Assembly (NCBI GenBank): GCA_017461445.1
Contig: JAFTXW010000033.1
Coordinates: forward strand, 1-64,000
Source: Oscillospiraceae bacterium
GTDB lineage: Bacteria; Bacillota; Clostridia; Oscillospirales; Oscillospiraceae
Length of the DNA: 64,000 bases
Direction: 5' to 3'
In this document: positions 39,837 through 48,931 of the stretch, in pieces
How positions within the stretch are numbered: position 1 is the first letter of the stretch
Layout: the number at the start of each line of letters is the position of its first letter
Made by a program: the position numbers and the translations under genes
The notes under the pieces: model-generated
Seen by the model: only the letters and a program-made list of their open reading frames with translations
The model's database searches: none
Told to the model about the DNA's origin: nothing

Positions 39837-40858
39837 AAAAAATCAGCTTTATCGTACCGGTTTACAACTGTAAAGCGTATTTGACCGACTGTGTGGAAAG
39901 CATCCGCGCTGTTGATGCGGAGAATTATGAGCTTCTTCTGATCGACGACGGCTCCACCGACGGTTCCGGGGTACTTTGCGATGCTTTTGCGGAGCAGTAT
40001 ACCCAGATTCATGTCATCCACCAGCCCAACAGCGGTGCTTCCGCCGCCCGGAACCGCGGAATTCTCGAATCCAGTGGCGAACGGCTGCTATTCATCGACG
40101 CGGACGACAGTCTGGATGCTGGAGCATTGCGAAAGGTGCTGAACGATCCCCGCTGTGTTGAAGCCGACCTTGTGATTTTCGGTCTTACCTTTGACTACTA
40201 TCACCGCGGCAAATGCTATCGGCAGGATTCGTTGTTTTATGAACAAGATGGCCTCCTGCCCACAGAGGAATGGGGCAGCGATTTTGCGGAATTGTTCACA
40301 AAAAATGCCCTGAGCCCTGTCTGGAACAAGGTGTTCCGCCGGGATATCCTGATTAAGCATCAATTAGAGCTTAATCAGGGCATGTTTCTCTACGAGGATC
40401 TGGAATTTGTACTGCGGTATCTGCATCACTGCAATACCATCTGGAACGTCCCCCAAGCCATCTATCATTACCGCCAATCCGAGGACGAAGGCAACGCAAA
40501 ACGCCGTCTCGCCCGGATCAGCAGCATTCCCGAATTTCTCATCCCGATTGAAGTAGCACTTACCGACCTGCTCTGCGCCAATCCCGCCATTTCCAAACGG
40601 CAGACCGATGCTATCCTGCAGCAGCTGTACCTGACCCTGGCCAGAGAGAAGATCTCCACATCCGATCTGACCGGAATTCGGGAGATCTGTCAGGATTTCT
40701 TCCGTTGGGCGCAGGCGCATGGCCTGCCCTTGGAGGAGACCAATTTCCAAAAGCGTCTGTCTGAGCAAAAGGCAATGTCCCTGCTGCTGGCAGATAAAAA
40801 AACCGCCCTGCGGCATAAAGTTGCCGTTTGGGTGAAATCCCATCTTCGGAACCGATAG
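39833..40858 (+). CDS. Glycosyltransferase family 2
   Basis: 341 residues, starting MKKISFIVPVYNCKAYLTDC. LLLIDDGSTDGSGVLCDAF, NSGASAARNRGILESSGERL and the DxD-type FIDADDSLDAGAL form the GT-A core. LSPVWNKVFRRDIL and LYEDLEFVLRYL are the usual GT2 cassette that follows in capsule enzymes. I start it at the ATG inside the polymerase stop (4-bp overlap). An ATG 12 bp earlier is less likely. GC-rich again, unlike the GT2 at 35465. The product is a further sugar addition to the repeat unit. Confidence 0.9.
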   Translation: MKKISFIVPVYNCKAYLTDCVESIRAVDAENYELLLIDDGSTDGSGVLCDAFAEQYTQIHVIHQPNSGASAARNRGILESSGERLLFIDADDSLDAGALRKVLNDPRCVEADLVIFGLTFDYYHRGKCYRQDSLFYEQDGLLPTEEWGSDFAELFTKNALSPVWNKVFRRDILIKHQLELNQGMFLYEDLEFVLRYLHHCNTIWNVPQAIYHYRQSEDEGNAKRRLARISSIPEFLIPIEVALTDLLCANPAISKRQTDAILQQLYLTLAREKISTSDLTGIREICQDFFRWAQAHGLPLEETNFQKRLSEQKAMSLLLADKKTALRHKVAVWVKSHLRNR

Positions 40859-40869
40859 GAGGAAAAGCC

Positions 40870-41973
40870 ATGTCCGCCACAAAGCAGGAACGCAATATGG
40901 GCATTGATGTTCTGCGGGCAGTGGCCATGTTCTTCGTGATCTGCCAGCACATTCTTGTGCAGGGCAGTGTTACCGCCGCGGCGGAGGTTGGCTCCGGGAA
41001 ATATTATTTTATGCAATTTCTGCAGGTTTTGGTCTACTGCGCCGTGAATATTTACGGTCTCACCACCGGATATCTGCTGTGCCGGAAGCCCTTCCGGCTG
41101 TCGCGGCTGGTGAAGCTTTGGCTGACTACCGTTTTCTGGTCTGTGGCTGTTTCCTGTGTGTTTTTCGTACTCGTTCCCGAATCCAGAACCTTCAGCGAAA
41201 TGGTATCCATGTTTCTGCCCATCCTGCGGGGACGGTACTGGTTCTTCACCGCCTATTTTGTGGTTATGCTGGTCTCTCCGGTACTGAATGTGGTAATTCA
41301 AAATCTCAGCCGCCGGCAGTTCCAATTGCTTTTCGCTGCCCTGTTCCTGATTTTCGGCGTGGTACCCATCTGCTCTCTTGGCTATGATGTGCTTCGGATC
41401 ACCACCGGGCATCACTTTTCCTGGATGATCGTCCTGTATCTGATTGGCGGATATCTTCGGGTTTATCCCCCAGCCGTCCCTGTGCCCAAAAAGCACCTGT
41501 GGCTGCTGGGTTACTGGATAAGCGCAGCGGTACACCTGCTGTACATCCTCGCGGTAAATCTGGCAGGCCTGAACAGCTTCACCAACCTGATGCTTACCTA
41601 CCCCTCCCCGCTGATCCTGGCGGAAGCCATCTGCCTGCTCCAGTATTGCAAGGATCTGCCCCTGAAGCCGGACGGACTGCCCGGAAAGCTGGTTCGCTTC
41701 ATTGCTCCTGGCGTTTACTCCGTCTATGTCATCCATGTACATCCACTGGTGTTCTGGAATAAAAACATCATCTCCGCCTTCCGGGCCTGGGACAGCTGGA
41801 ACGGCATCCAGGTTTTGGGAGCAATCCTGCTCACCGCATTTGCGGTATTCACCGTTTGCATTTTGCTGGATGCCCTGCGGCAGCGGCTGTTCCGGCTGCT
41901 GCATATCGATCAGCTGGCAGAAAAGCTGTCCGACCGGGCAGAGGCGGTCGTTCGCACCCATCTCAACAACTGA
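40870..41973 (+). CDS. Acyltransferase 3 family membrane protein
   Basis: 367 residues, about 10 helices. The N-terminal signature NMGIDVLRAVAMFFVICQHI holds the catalytic-type His. YWFFTAYFVVMLVSPVLNVV is the conserved loop of WecH/OafA-type O-acyltransferases. AGGAGG is 7 nt before ATG. It modifies a sugar with an acyl group during EPS assembly. It follows the GT2 by 11 bp. Two other members of the family lie in the locus (31468 and 47752), so several positions of the polymer may be acylated. Confidence 0.88.
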   Translation: MSATKQERNMGIDVLRAVAMFFVICQHILVQGSVTAAAEVGSGKYYFMQFLQVLVYCAVNIYGLTTGYLLCRKPFRLSRLVKLWLTTVFWSVAVSCVFFVLVPESRTFSEMVSMFLPILRGRYWFFTAYFVVMLVSPVLNVVIQNLSRRQFQLLFAALFLIFGVVPICSLGYDVLRITTGHHFSWMIVLYLIGGYLRVYPPAVPVPKKHLWLLGYWISAAVHLLYILAVNLAGLNSFTNLMLTYPSPLILAEAICLLQYCKDLPLKPDGLPGKLVRFIAPGVYSVYVIHVHPLVFWNKNIISAFRAWDSWNGIQVLGAILLTAFAVFTVCILLDALRQRLFRLLHIDQLAEKLSDRAEAVVRTHLNN

Positions 41974-42005
41974 CGCATCCCCGGGATGCCACAGGAAAGA
42001 TACTT

Positions 42006-43007
42006 ATGGACATCGATATCGTAGTTCTCTGGGTCGATGGCTCTGACCCGGCCTGGCTGGCGGAAAAGAGCAAATACCTCCCCCCTGCGGAGCGGGACAG
42101 CAATTCCCCCAACCGGTACCGGGACTGGGGGCTGCTGCCCTACTGGTTCCGCGCCATTGAGAAGTTTGCCCCCTGGGCCCGGAAGATTCACTTCGTGACC
42201 TGGGGCCATGTGCCTGCTTTTCTGAATCTGGACGCGCCTAAGCTGCACATCGTGCGCCATGACGAATTTATCCCGGCGGAGTATCTGCCCACCTTCAGCT
42301 CCCATACCATCGAACTGAATCTCCACCGGATCCCCGGCCTTGCGGAGCATTTTGTCTATTTCAACGATGATATGTTCCTGCTGCGGCCCATGCAGGAGGA
42401 GGATTTCTTCCGGGACGGCCTGCCCTGTACCTACGGCGGCGAGGTTCCCTGGCAGTTCGACGGCCATGTGGGCATTTGGGCTCACGCGGCAGCCAACGAC
42501 CTGGGTGCCGTCAACTACCACTTCCCAAAAAGCCAATTCGGGCGCATAAACCGGAAGAAATACATCAACAAACGCTACCGCTGGAAGGACAACCTGCGGA
42601 CGCTGGCCCTCCACATTCTCTATCCCGACTACTTTACCGGCTTCAAAAACCTCCATGCCCCCGCGCCCTACCTGAAGAGGACCTTCGAGGTGGTCTGGAT
42701 CGCGGAGCCGAGACTGACGGACAGCACCTGCCGGGACAAATTCCGCACCGCCTCCAACGCCAACCAATGGCTGTTCCTCTGGTGGCAGATCGCCAGCGGT
42801 AATTTTTCGCCTTATGTGGTGGACAATCTGGTCATGTGCATCGAGCCAAAGACCCTGAATTCTATCTGCGATGCCATCGAAGCCCAATCCCACGCCATGA
42901 TCTGCATCAACGACCCGGAAGGCTTTGTGGATGTAGAGCTGCTGGCCCCATATTTGCGGGAGTCCTTTGAGAAGATCCTGCCTGAGAAGAGTATATATGA
43001 AAAATGA
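42006..43007 (+). CDS. Stealth-family capsule phosphotransferase
   Basis: 333 residues. The four conserved regions of Stealth proteins can be seen: CR1 DIDIVVLWVDGSDPAW at the start, CR2 DWGLLPYWFRAIEKFAPWA through HFVYFNDDMFLLRPM, CR3 around SNANQWLFLWWQIASG, and CR4 MICINDPE near the end. These enzymes (GlcNAc-1-phosphotransferase relatives) form phosphodiester links between sugars, as in several capsules and teichoic-like polymers. Hence the EPS may carry phosphodiester bonds. The start is the ATG at 42006 with AGGAAAG upstream. A much longer upstream reading lies inside the acyltransferase gene and is not used. The last 11 bp overlap the next gene. Confidence 0.9.
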   Translation: MDIDIVVLWVDGSDPAWLAEKSKYLPPAERDSNSPNRYRDWGLLPYWFRAIEKFAPWARKIHFVTWGHVPAFLNLDAPKLHIVRHDEFIPAEYLPTFSSHTIELNLHRIPGLAEHFVYFNDDMFLLRPMQEEDFFRDGLPCTYGGEVPWQFDGHVGIWAHAAANDLGAVNYHFPKSQFGRINRKKYINKRYRWKDNLRTLALHILYPDYFTGFKNLHAPAPYLKRTFEVVWIAEPRLTDSTCRDKFRTASNANQWLFLWWQIASGNFSPYVVDNLVMCIEPKTLNSICDAIEAQSHAMICINDPEGFVDVELLAPYLRESFEKILPEKSIYEK

Positions 43008-43881
43008 GATCTTGCGCAAAACGAATTTCCTCCCACTGCTGTTCCTGCTCCTGGCAACGGCAGTTTCCCTGCTGCTGATTGATGCCCACCGGTGCGCCAC
43101 GGAGTTAACGGTGGCGCGGTACGAAGTGGAGGCAGATATTTCCCAGTCCCTGCGGCTGGTGCAGCTTTCTGACCTGCACAGCCATACCTTTGGAAAAGAC
43201 AATGACCAGCTCGTGGAGCTGGTCATTGCGCAAAAGCCGGATCTCATTCTGATGACCGGCGATATGATGGACAAAAGCGACGAAAACGCGGATGTGGTCT
43301 GCGCGCTGATCGCACGGCTGAAGGATGTGGCTCCGGTCTATTATTGCCACGGAAACCACGAAGCCTCCTGGGAAAACCGGACTGGTATCGATCTGAACCC
43401 GATCCTAACGGAAGCAGGAGCCACCGTGCTGGATCACACATTTCTGGATATCACCGCCGACGGTCAGGCTCTCCGCATCGGCGGCTGCCACACCTACTAC
43501 CGCTATCCGGGAATGCTGACGAAATCCGGCGAGCAGTGGGCTGCGGAAAATGCCTTCGCAGATGCCTTCGAGGATACTGATCGCTTCAAGCTGCTCCTCT
43601 GCCATATCCCCACCTCCTGGATCGACTGGGGAAATATCGACAAATTCCCCGTAGACCTGGTTCTGTCCGGCCACTACCACGGCGGCCAGATCCGCCTGCC
43701 CCTTGTTGGAGGCGTCTATGCCCCCTACATCGGCCTGTTCCCCCCATACACCGAAGGCCTCTACCAAGGCCAAACCGCCACCACCATCCTCTCCACCGGC
43801 CTGGGCTCCAGCCCGGGAGTGCCGAGGATCAATAATATGCCGCAGGTTGTGGTGGTGGATTTGATGCCGAGTGACATATAA
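42997..43881 (+). CDS. Membrane-anchored metallophosphoesterase (YaeI-like)
   Basis: 294 residues. An N-terminal helix (FLPLLFLLLATAVSLLLI) anchors a calcineurin-like phosphoesterase: VQLSDLHSHTFGKDNDQ, DLILMTGDMMDK, YYCHGNHE, LLCHIPTSWIDW and VLSGHYHGGQIRLPLVG supply the complete set of metal ligands. Related YaeI proteins hydrolyse lipid-linked or UDP-linked diphosphates. Beside a Stealth phosphotransferase, a role in trimming or recycling a phosphorylated lipid carrier seems possible (inference). It is the last plus-strand gene, so the plus transcript ends here. No clear terminator hairpin is seen in the 100 bp that separate it from the converging flippase gene. Confidence 0.88.
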   Translation: MKNEILRKTNFLPLLFLLLATAVSLLLIDAHRCATELTVARYEVEADISQSLRLVQLSDLHSHTFGKDNDQLVELVIAQKPDLILMTGDMMDKSDENADVVCALIARLKDVAPVYYCHGNHEASWENRTGIDLNPILTEAGATVLDHTFLDITADGQALRIGGCHTYYRYPGMLTKSGEQWAAENAFADAFEDTDRFKLLLCHIPTSWIDWGNIDKFPVDLVLSGHYHGGQIRLPLVGGVYAPYIGLFPPYTEGLYQGQTATTILSTGLGSSPGVPRINNMPQVVVVDLMPSDI

Positions 43882-43980
43882 CGTAATTTCTCATGTAAAG
43901 AAATCCATGAAAGATCCGCATATCGGTCTTGAAAAGGTCGATCTATTAATTATTTCCAACACATCACATACCGATTGTTA

Positions 43981-45522
43981 TTAGAAGCATATCCAACGCT
44001 TAATGATATCCAAGAAATAATGACGTTCCTGCTTTGTTAACACAATCATCATATTGGTCCCCAGACCGAGCATACCAATGATGCCACAACTCAAAAAGAA
44101 CATCACCCATGTATCAACCGGCATGATCATTCGTACAATAATTCCAACAAGTATATTCATTCCCGAGCACAGCATCGATATGCCAACTTGCGGATAGAAT
44201 TTGTACCATTTGTAACCCAAAAGCTTAGAGGCCACTGGAATAGTAAAGAACAGGTTCTTACAAATCGTTACCACACTGCTCACACCCGCAACTGCGTATA
44301 AGTCCCAATCTGTAAAATAAATCAATAGGAATGTAAACAGGATAGAACACGCTCCGCTGATAATCATCGCCAGAGAATTGATTTTCACCTTGTTCACTGT
44401 AGAAAAAACGTTGAACAAAATAACAATACCGCTGTTGACCAAATAACTTAATATTGCCAGCGTTGTTAACATTTGAAGAAGCTCTGCATCCTGATCAGGT
44501 ACCCATAGAGTATAAAAGGCATCGCTCATTACTACCAATCCCGCAGTTGGAATTGTCACGGCTACGGAAGTAATTTTCATGGCTTTGCTGATATTTTTAT
44601 AGACGTCCTCCATGTCTCCCTTCGCAAAACTTATTGTCAACTCGGGGCCAAAGGCTCCGCGAATTGATTCTGAAAATTGAATCAAGATACTCGGCATTGT
44701 TTTAGATACAGACAGAATTCCCATAGGAGTTGCTCCAACAAAAACATTGCACACCAGCAAATCCAAACCGCTTAATAACATATTGCCGCTATTGGAGATC
44801 GCACTCCAGATACCTGCCCCTACCAGTTCCTTAATCGCCTTCCAAGAGCAGATGGGCTTTTTCAGATTGACCCTCAGCTCCGGGGTCAACTTATGGGTAT
44901 AGTATCCTGCAATGGCCAGTGTAATAAAGCCAATCAGAGTTGAAGTAAAGCTAACATACCACACATGGGGTGTCCAGATGGTAAACATTCCGACCAACAA
45001 TACACAGCGCAGAAGGGAGGTCGCAATGTTAGGCAGATAAGATAGATCCATCCGGTTGGTAACATAGGTTCCACAGTCATAATTCGGTGCACCGGTGCGG
45101 ACAAAGAAAGACAGAAACACTAAAGAAAACAGTATCTTCACATCTAGGAGGATATCCGCAGGAACTTCAATGAAATTCTCCAGCTTCACTACCAGATATG
45201 CCGCCGGAAGCAGCAGAACGGCAACGATAATCAGATTGCCCCAGAACACAGAGTTATAATACAGATTTGCCTTTTTATAATCCTGTTGGATATAGGCAAT
45301 GGTAATGAACCGCGCAGCCATGGCGTTCAGGGCTGTGACGATCAGGTTCGCATAGGTGACAAAGTTATTCGCCAGAGATACGAAACCGTTAGCTTCCACG
45401 CCAATGGTACGAATAATATAGGGAGACAGCCAGAAGCTGATAAACAGGTTGACCACCATGACGCCGACGCTGGTGATGATATTGATATAAGTATTCAGAG
45501 TATTACTTCTTTGCTTTGCCAT
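43981..45522 (-). CDS. EPS flippase (Wzx, MOP superfamily)
   Basis: 513 residues with 13-14 membrane helices. It opens NIITSVGVMVVNLFISFWLS and has the family signature TIGVEANGFVSLANNFVTY. A long central loop and a VWYTAF-like half repeat are missing, as in the larger Wzx group. It flips the lipid-linked EPS unit to the outer face. It is AT-richer than the BY-kinase genes of the same strand. It lies at the end of the minus-strand half and converges on the phosphoesterase gene. AGGAGA lies close upstream of the ATG. It is not closely similar to the flippase at 2573, which is shorter and more GC-rich. Confidence 0.9.
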   Translation of the reverse strand: MAKQRSNTLNTYINIITSVGVMVVNLFISFWLSPYIIRTIGVEANGFVSLANNFVTYANLIVTALNAMAARFITIAYIQQDYKKANLYYNSVFWGNLIIVAVLLLPAAYLVVKLENFIEVPADILLDVKILFSLVFLSFFVRTGAPNYDCGTYVTNRMDLSYLPNIATSLLRCVLLVGMFTIWTPHVWYVSFTSTLIGFITLAIAGYYTHKLTPELRVNLKKPICSWKAIKELVGAGIWSAISNSGNMLLSGLDLLVCNVFVGATPMGILSVSKTMPSILIQFSESIRGAFGPELTISFAKGDMEDVYKNISKAMKITSVAVTIPTAGLVVMSDAFYTLWVPDQDAELLQMLTTLAILSYLVNSGIVILFNVFSTVNKVKINSLAMIISGACSILFTFLLIYFTDWDLYAVAGVSSVVTICKNLFFTIPVASKLLGYKWYKFYPQVGISMLCSGMNILVGIIVRMIMPVDTWVMFFLSCGIIGMLGLGTNMMIVLTKQERHYFLDIIKRWICF

Positions 45523-45529
45523 CGGTCAT

Positions 45530-46570
45530 TTATCTCCTGAACTGTGCCTTGAAACGGTCAATATTTTGCTGATTGATTCGGATTTCCGTAGCGAAATCCG
45601 AATTGATTTTTTGTTCCAGCTCCTCACTGATTGCCCTCCGCTGAATCACCAGCAGGTTCACATCCCGGCCCATTTCTGTGGCCCGGTTGTCCACCGCCAG
45701 AATGATGCTGCGGATCTTGTGATTCAGCGCATGGATGCCGGCATGGAGCCGGGTACCTACATAGTCCACGCCGCCCTTGCAGAGGACTTCTTCATAGGCC
45801 TCCAGGCTGGCAGGAATCGTGGTCAGATTGGCAGGAGCATTCAGTGTTTGCAGATATTCCCCGTCATGCCGTCCCTGGAGCCACAGATAGACATGATCAT
45901 AATTCCGGCTCAGAATTGCCAGCATTTCGTTGTCCCGGTCCGGATCACGGCGATAATCCGTGATGGTGGTGACAACCTCTTTTGCTTTCTTCTCAGGGAT
46001 TTCTTTGCAGAACTCCGGTGTCAGCGCCCAGGTGGTGGGGCAGCCGGTGTTGATGACATTTTTGAAGCCTGCATTATGCAGCTTTTCCAGCGTGTACTGA
46101 TCCCGGACAGAGTGCAGCACACAGGGGTTCAGCATGGTTCGATAGATCATCTGAGAGTAGTCAGAGCATTCTCCCTGATACTCGCCCCAGCCCGCGCCCA
46201 GCAGAATCACATTGCGATAATTCATTTTCCGCCGAACGCCGTCCGGCAGAATCCATCGCCAGTGATGCTCGATATTGGAAGTCAGTAGATTGGTGCCGCA
46301 GACAAACTTGTATTTTATCTGTTTCACAGTCTGCTCCTGCTCATCAGTGGGCATCAGATGGGAGCCAATATTGATTGTTTTATGTCCCGGGAACATCTCA
46401 TCCAGAACCTTGCCGCAATAGTGCATGATGATGTAATCGCCCAGATTATCCGTTCCGAGGGACGTATCAAAGCGGATAATGGTTCCGTTGTCCTTTTGCA
46501 CAGGGAATGTCAACCGGTTCAGCATGCTTGCGCCCTGTCCGACTGTGCCCCATAAAAACTTCTTTTCCAT
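45530..46570 (-). CDS. Polysaccharide pyruvyl transferase
   Basis: 346 residues. The family pattern is FDTSLGTDNLGDYIIMHYCG near the start, then VILLGAGWGEYQ, NTGCPTTWALTP and GVDYVGTRLHAGIHALNHK. It adds pyruvate as a cyclic ketal to a hexose of the EPS, using phosphoenolpyruvate, which gives the polymer negative charge. The start is the ATG at 46570, one base after the stop of the upstream glycosyltransferase. GAGGAA lies close to it. The upstream in-frame reading to 46618 is within that other gene. Confidence 0.9.
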   Translation of the reverse strand: MEKKFLWGTVGQGASMLNRLTFPVQKDNGTIIRFDTSLGTDNLGDYIIMHYCGKVLDEMFPGHKTINIGSHLMPTDEQEQTVKQIKYKFVCGTNLLTSNIEHHWRWILPDGVRRKMNYRNVILLGAGWGEYQGECSDYSQMIYRTMLNPCVLHSVRDQYTLEKLHNAGFKNVINTGCPTTWALTPEFCKEIPEKKAKEVVTTITDYRRDPDRDNEMLAILSRNYDHVYLWLQGRHDGEYLQTLNAPANLTTIPASLEAYEEVLCKGGVDYVGTRLHAGIHALNHKIRSIILAVDNRATEMGRDVNLLVIQRRAISEELEQKINSDFATEIRINQQNIDRFKAQFRR

Positions 46571-46571
46571 G

Positions 46572-47750
46572 TTATTCCTCATCAAACAGCCGGTACAGGC
46601 TGTCCATGATTTCCTCATTTTGCTTGTCCAGACCGTTGTCTTTCAGCGCCTGAACGTATTTCTCCATTTCCTTCCGGTGGAGGTACAGGTATTCGATGCT
46701 TTCCGCAATGCTTTCGGGACTGGCTTCGCACAACATGCCGTTCTCGCCGCTCCTGATCTGCATCTCCGCTGCCGGAATTGTTGCGAGAATTGGCTTGCAC
46801 AGGGCCATGGCTTCCAGAATTACCACGGAGTAATTCTCATACCGGCTGGGCTGAACATACAGGTTGGCGTTGGCGATGTACGGATAGGGATTGTTCTGCA
46901 TTCCCAGAAAGTGAAAATAGGAAATAATATCTGCACCTTCAGCTTGCTTTCTTAACGCTTGCTCGTCAGGACCACCGCCGACAATCCACCAATGCAAATC
47001 TGCGTAACCTTTGTCCAGCAGGGATCGCATTGCCTGAATTGCCCAGTCGATGGCCTTTTGATGGGCCAGTCTGCCGCAGGTAACCAGATTGAATGCCTCC
47101 TCCTGGAACACAGTGTCAGGAGCCATTTGGCTCTTTTCCATCACGCCATCCAGATCGACAAGATTGTGGATGGTCATGTATTTGGCGGCATACTTGGGGC
47201 GAAAGGACTTCAGTTCTTCTGCCTTTTTCTCGGACACAGCGATGATCTTCCTACTCTTCCGGTAGCCGATCTCGTCATGGTATGCTTTGTCCATGATGGC
47301 ATTGTGGTAGAACAGCAGATACTGCTCTGCGTTGATCGCCCGAACCGCAATCTCCGCCGTCCGGTCGCTGTAAATCACGCAGGTGTCGAAACGCTCGTCC
47401 TTCATCTGCTCCCGGATATACTGGATATACAGACGGTTCTCAACCCACTTGATAGCAGGCACCGCCCACATCATGGCCCGGTGCAGCCAGGAGGGATTCT
47501 CAGATTCCTCCGTCAGATGGTACAGACGGCTGTATTTATAGGCTTCCGAGAAAGTAAAGACCTTTTCCCGGTCTGCCACCACCAGGCGGCACTTGGGTGT
47601 GATCCGGTCGGCGATGTCCAGACTTCCCCGAACTACCAGACAGGTCACATCATATTCTTCATAATCCATCCGGTTCAGCAGATTCACCAGGGCAGTTTCA
47701 ATGCCGCCGATCCAGAGGGCCTCGGATATGAAAAGAATTTTCTTCCTCAT
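46572..47750 (-). CDS. Glycosyltransferase family 4
   Basis: 392 residues. It opens MRKKILFISEALWIGGIETA with a GT-B N-terminal domain, followed by KIIAVSEKKAEELKSFRPKY, NLVTCGRLAHQKAIDWAIQA and YENYSVVILEAMALCKPIL (E-x7-E). It adds a sugar to the lipid-linked repeat unit. It starts 2 bp after the acyltransferase stop and is followed 1 bp later by the pyruvyltransferase, so these genes form one tight unit. The donor is unknown. Confidence 0.92.
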   Translation of the reverse strand: MRKKILFISEALWIGGIETALVNLLNRMDYEEYDVTCLVVRGSLDIADRITPKCRLVVADREKVFTFSEAYKYSRLYHLTEESENPSWLHRAMMWAVPAIKWVENRLYIQYIREQMKDERFDTCVIYSDRTAEIAVRAINAEQYLLFYHNAIMDKAYHDEIGYRKSRKIIAVSEKKAEELKSFRPKYAAKYMTIHNLVDLDGVMEKSQMAPDTVFQEEAFNLVTCGRLAHQKAIDWAIQAMRSLLDKGYADLHWWIVGGGPDEQALRKQAEGADIISYFHFLGMQNNPYPYIANANLYVQPSRYENYSVVILEAMALCKPILATIPAAEMQIRSGENGMLCEASPESIAESIEYLYLHRKEMEKYVQALKDNGLDKQNEEIMDSLYRLFDEE

Positions 47751-47751
47751 T

Positions 47752-48789
47752 TCAGGTGATTTTCCTCCCCACTCCGGGATTTTTCCGAATCAGAATGACC
47801 AGCACGTTTGTAACCGCGAATGCCAGCAGCGTAATCAGGGGCATTGCCAAAATGGGATGCAAAATCGTGGGTTTCAGCCCTGCTGCCGCAAAAACATCCA
47901 GAACCAGTGCATGGATCAAATACACACCAAAGCTGTACTCGGCCAGTTTCGTGATCCATCTTACAGTCTTTTCAGAGAATGCTGCCTTACAGATTCGTTT
48001 GCTGAATAGCGTATACATTGCAGATGCAGCAATGATGGTGTTGGGGGCGGTGTATCCGGTATACTGCTCCGTATAGGCTCCATTCTGAACAGACTGCCAG
48101 GTATTTGCCGCAGCTCCCCAAAGGAGCAACACCGTACCGCAAACATACAGCAGCCGTTCCCACTTGTCGGGCAGCGGATATTTGCGCAGATAATATCCCA
48201 AAATATAGTAGCCGGAATAGCCCAAAACAAACTTCATGCCCATACTATCCAGCATACTTCCCACAGTTGCGCCCACCAAAGGCAATTCTACGCCATACTT
48301 TGACAGAAACACAAACAGCAAAAACAGGCCGATGAAATATTCTGACAGCCGTTTATCCTCCACAATCTTCCGAAGGAACGGTGTGATCAGATACATCCCG
48401 GCAATCATGTACAGATACCAAAAATGGTAAGGCCCGACCAGAGCCTGAGACAGAATGCCTTTCCAATTCAGGCCGCTGTATACATCCGTCAATATGTAAT
48501 ATGCCTGATAAACAATGTCCCAAACCACAAAAGCGATCACGAGACGGGCAATCACTTTCCTGATTTTGGAGAAAGGCATTTCCCTTTCCGGATCCAGGAA
48601 GAACCGGCCGGAGATCATAACATACACTGGAATCTCCCAGGTCATGATGGACTTCAGAAAAATCAACCACTGGCAATCAGGATCGGAAGTGGGTAAGGAA
48701 TCCGTCTCCATACCGCCAACATGAACCCAGATCACTGCCAACAAAGCCAGCAGCCGCAGAATATCCAATTCCGTTTCCCGTTTTTTCAT
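47752..48789 (-). CDS. Acyltransferase 3 family membrane protein
   Basis: 345 residues with about 10 helices. ETELDILRLLALLAVIWVHV carries the catalytic-type His, and WEIPVYVMISGRFFLDPE follows. The ending IHALVLDVFAAAGLKP is typical of the family. I start at the ATG at 48789 with AAGGTG upstream, not at an ATG seven codons earlier. It is the first gene after the terminator of the BY-kinase operon. A weak promoter (TAGACT, 17 bp, TATATT at about 48841-48870 on the minus strand) may drive the four genes to 43981. Confidence 0.88.
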   Translation of the reverse strand: MKKRETELDILRLLALLAVIWVHVGGMETDSLPTSDPDCQWLIFLKSIMTWEIPVYVMISGRFFLDPEREMPFSKIRKVIARLVIAFVVWDIVYQAYYILTDVYSGLNWKGILSQALVGPYHFWYLYMIAGMYLITPFLRKIVEDKRLSEYFIGLFLLFVFLSKYGVELPLVGATVGSMLDSMGMKFVLGYSGYYILGYYLRKYPLPDKWERLLYVCGTVLLLWGAAANTWQSVQNGAYTEQYTGYTAPNTIIAASAMYTLFSKRICKAAFSEKTVRWITKLAEYSFGVYLIHALVLDVFAAAGLKPTILHPILAMPLITLLAFAVTNVLVILIRKNPGVGRKIT

Positions 48790-48893
48790 GGGCCGCACCT
48801 TCATTTCCAATGGACAGATTTCGATACAATATCAGTTTATAATATACCATGAAGGAAATAAAAAGTCTATTTATTTCCGGCAAATATTCCAGC

Positions 48894-48930
48894 AAAAACT
48901 CGGCACGCGGATACCGCGTGCCGAGTTTTT
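48894..48930. terminator. Terminator of the EPS control operon
   Basis: A perfect 17-bp stem (48894-48910 with 48914-48930) with a 3-nt loop, and U runs on both sides. It lies 1 bp beyond the stop of the first BY-kinase gene. It would end most transcripts from the promoter at 55702-55731. Confidence 0.95.
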
Positions 48931-48931
48931 G

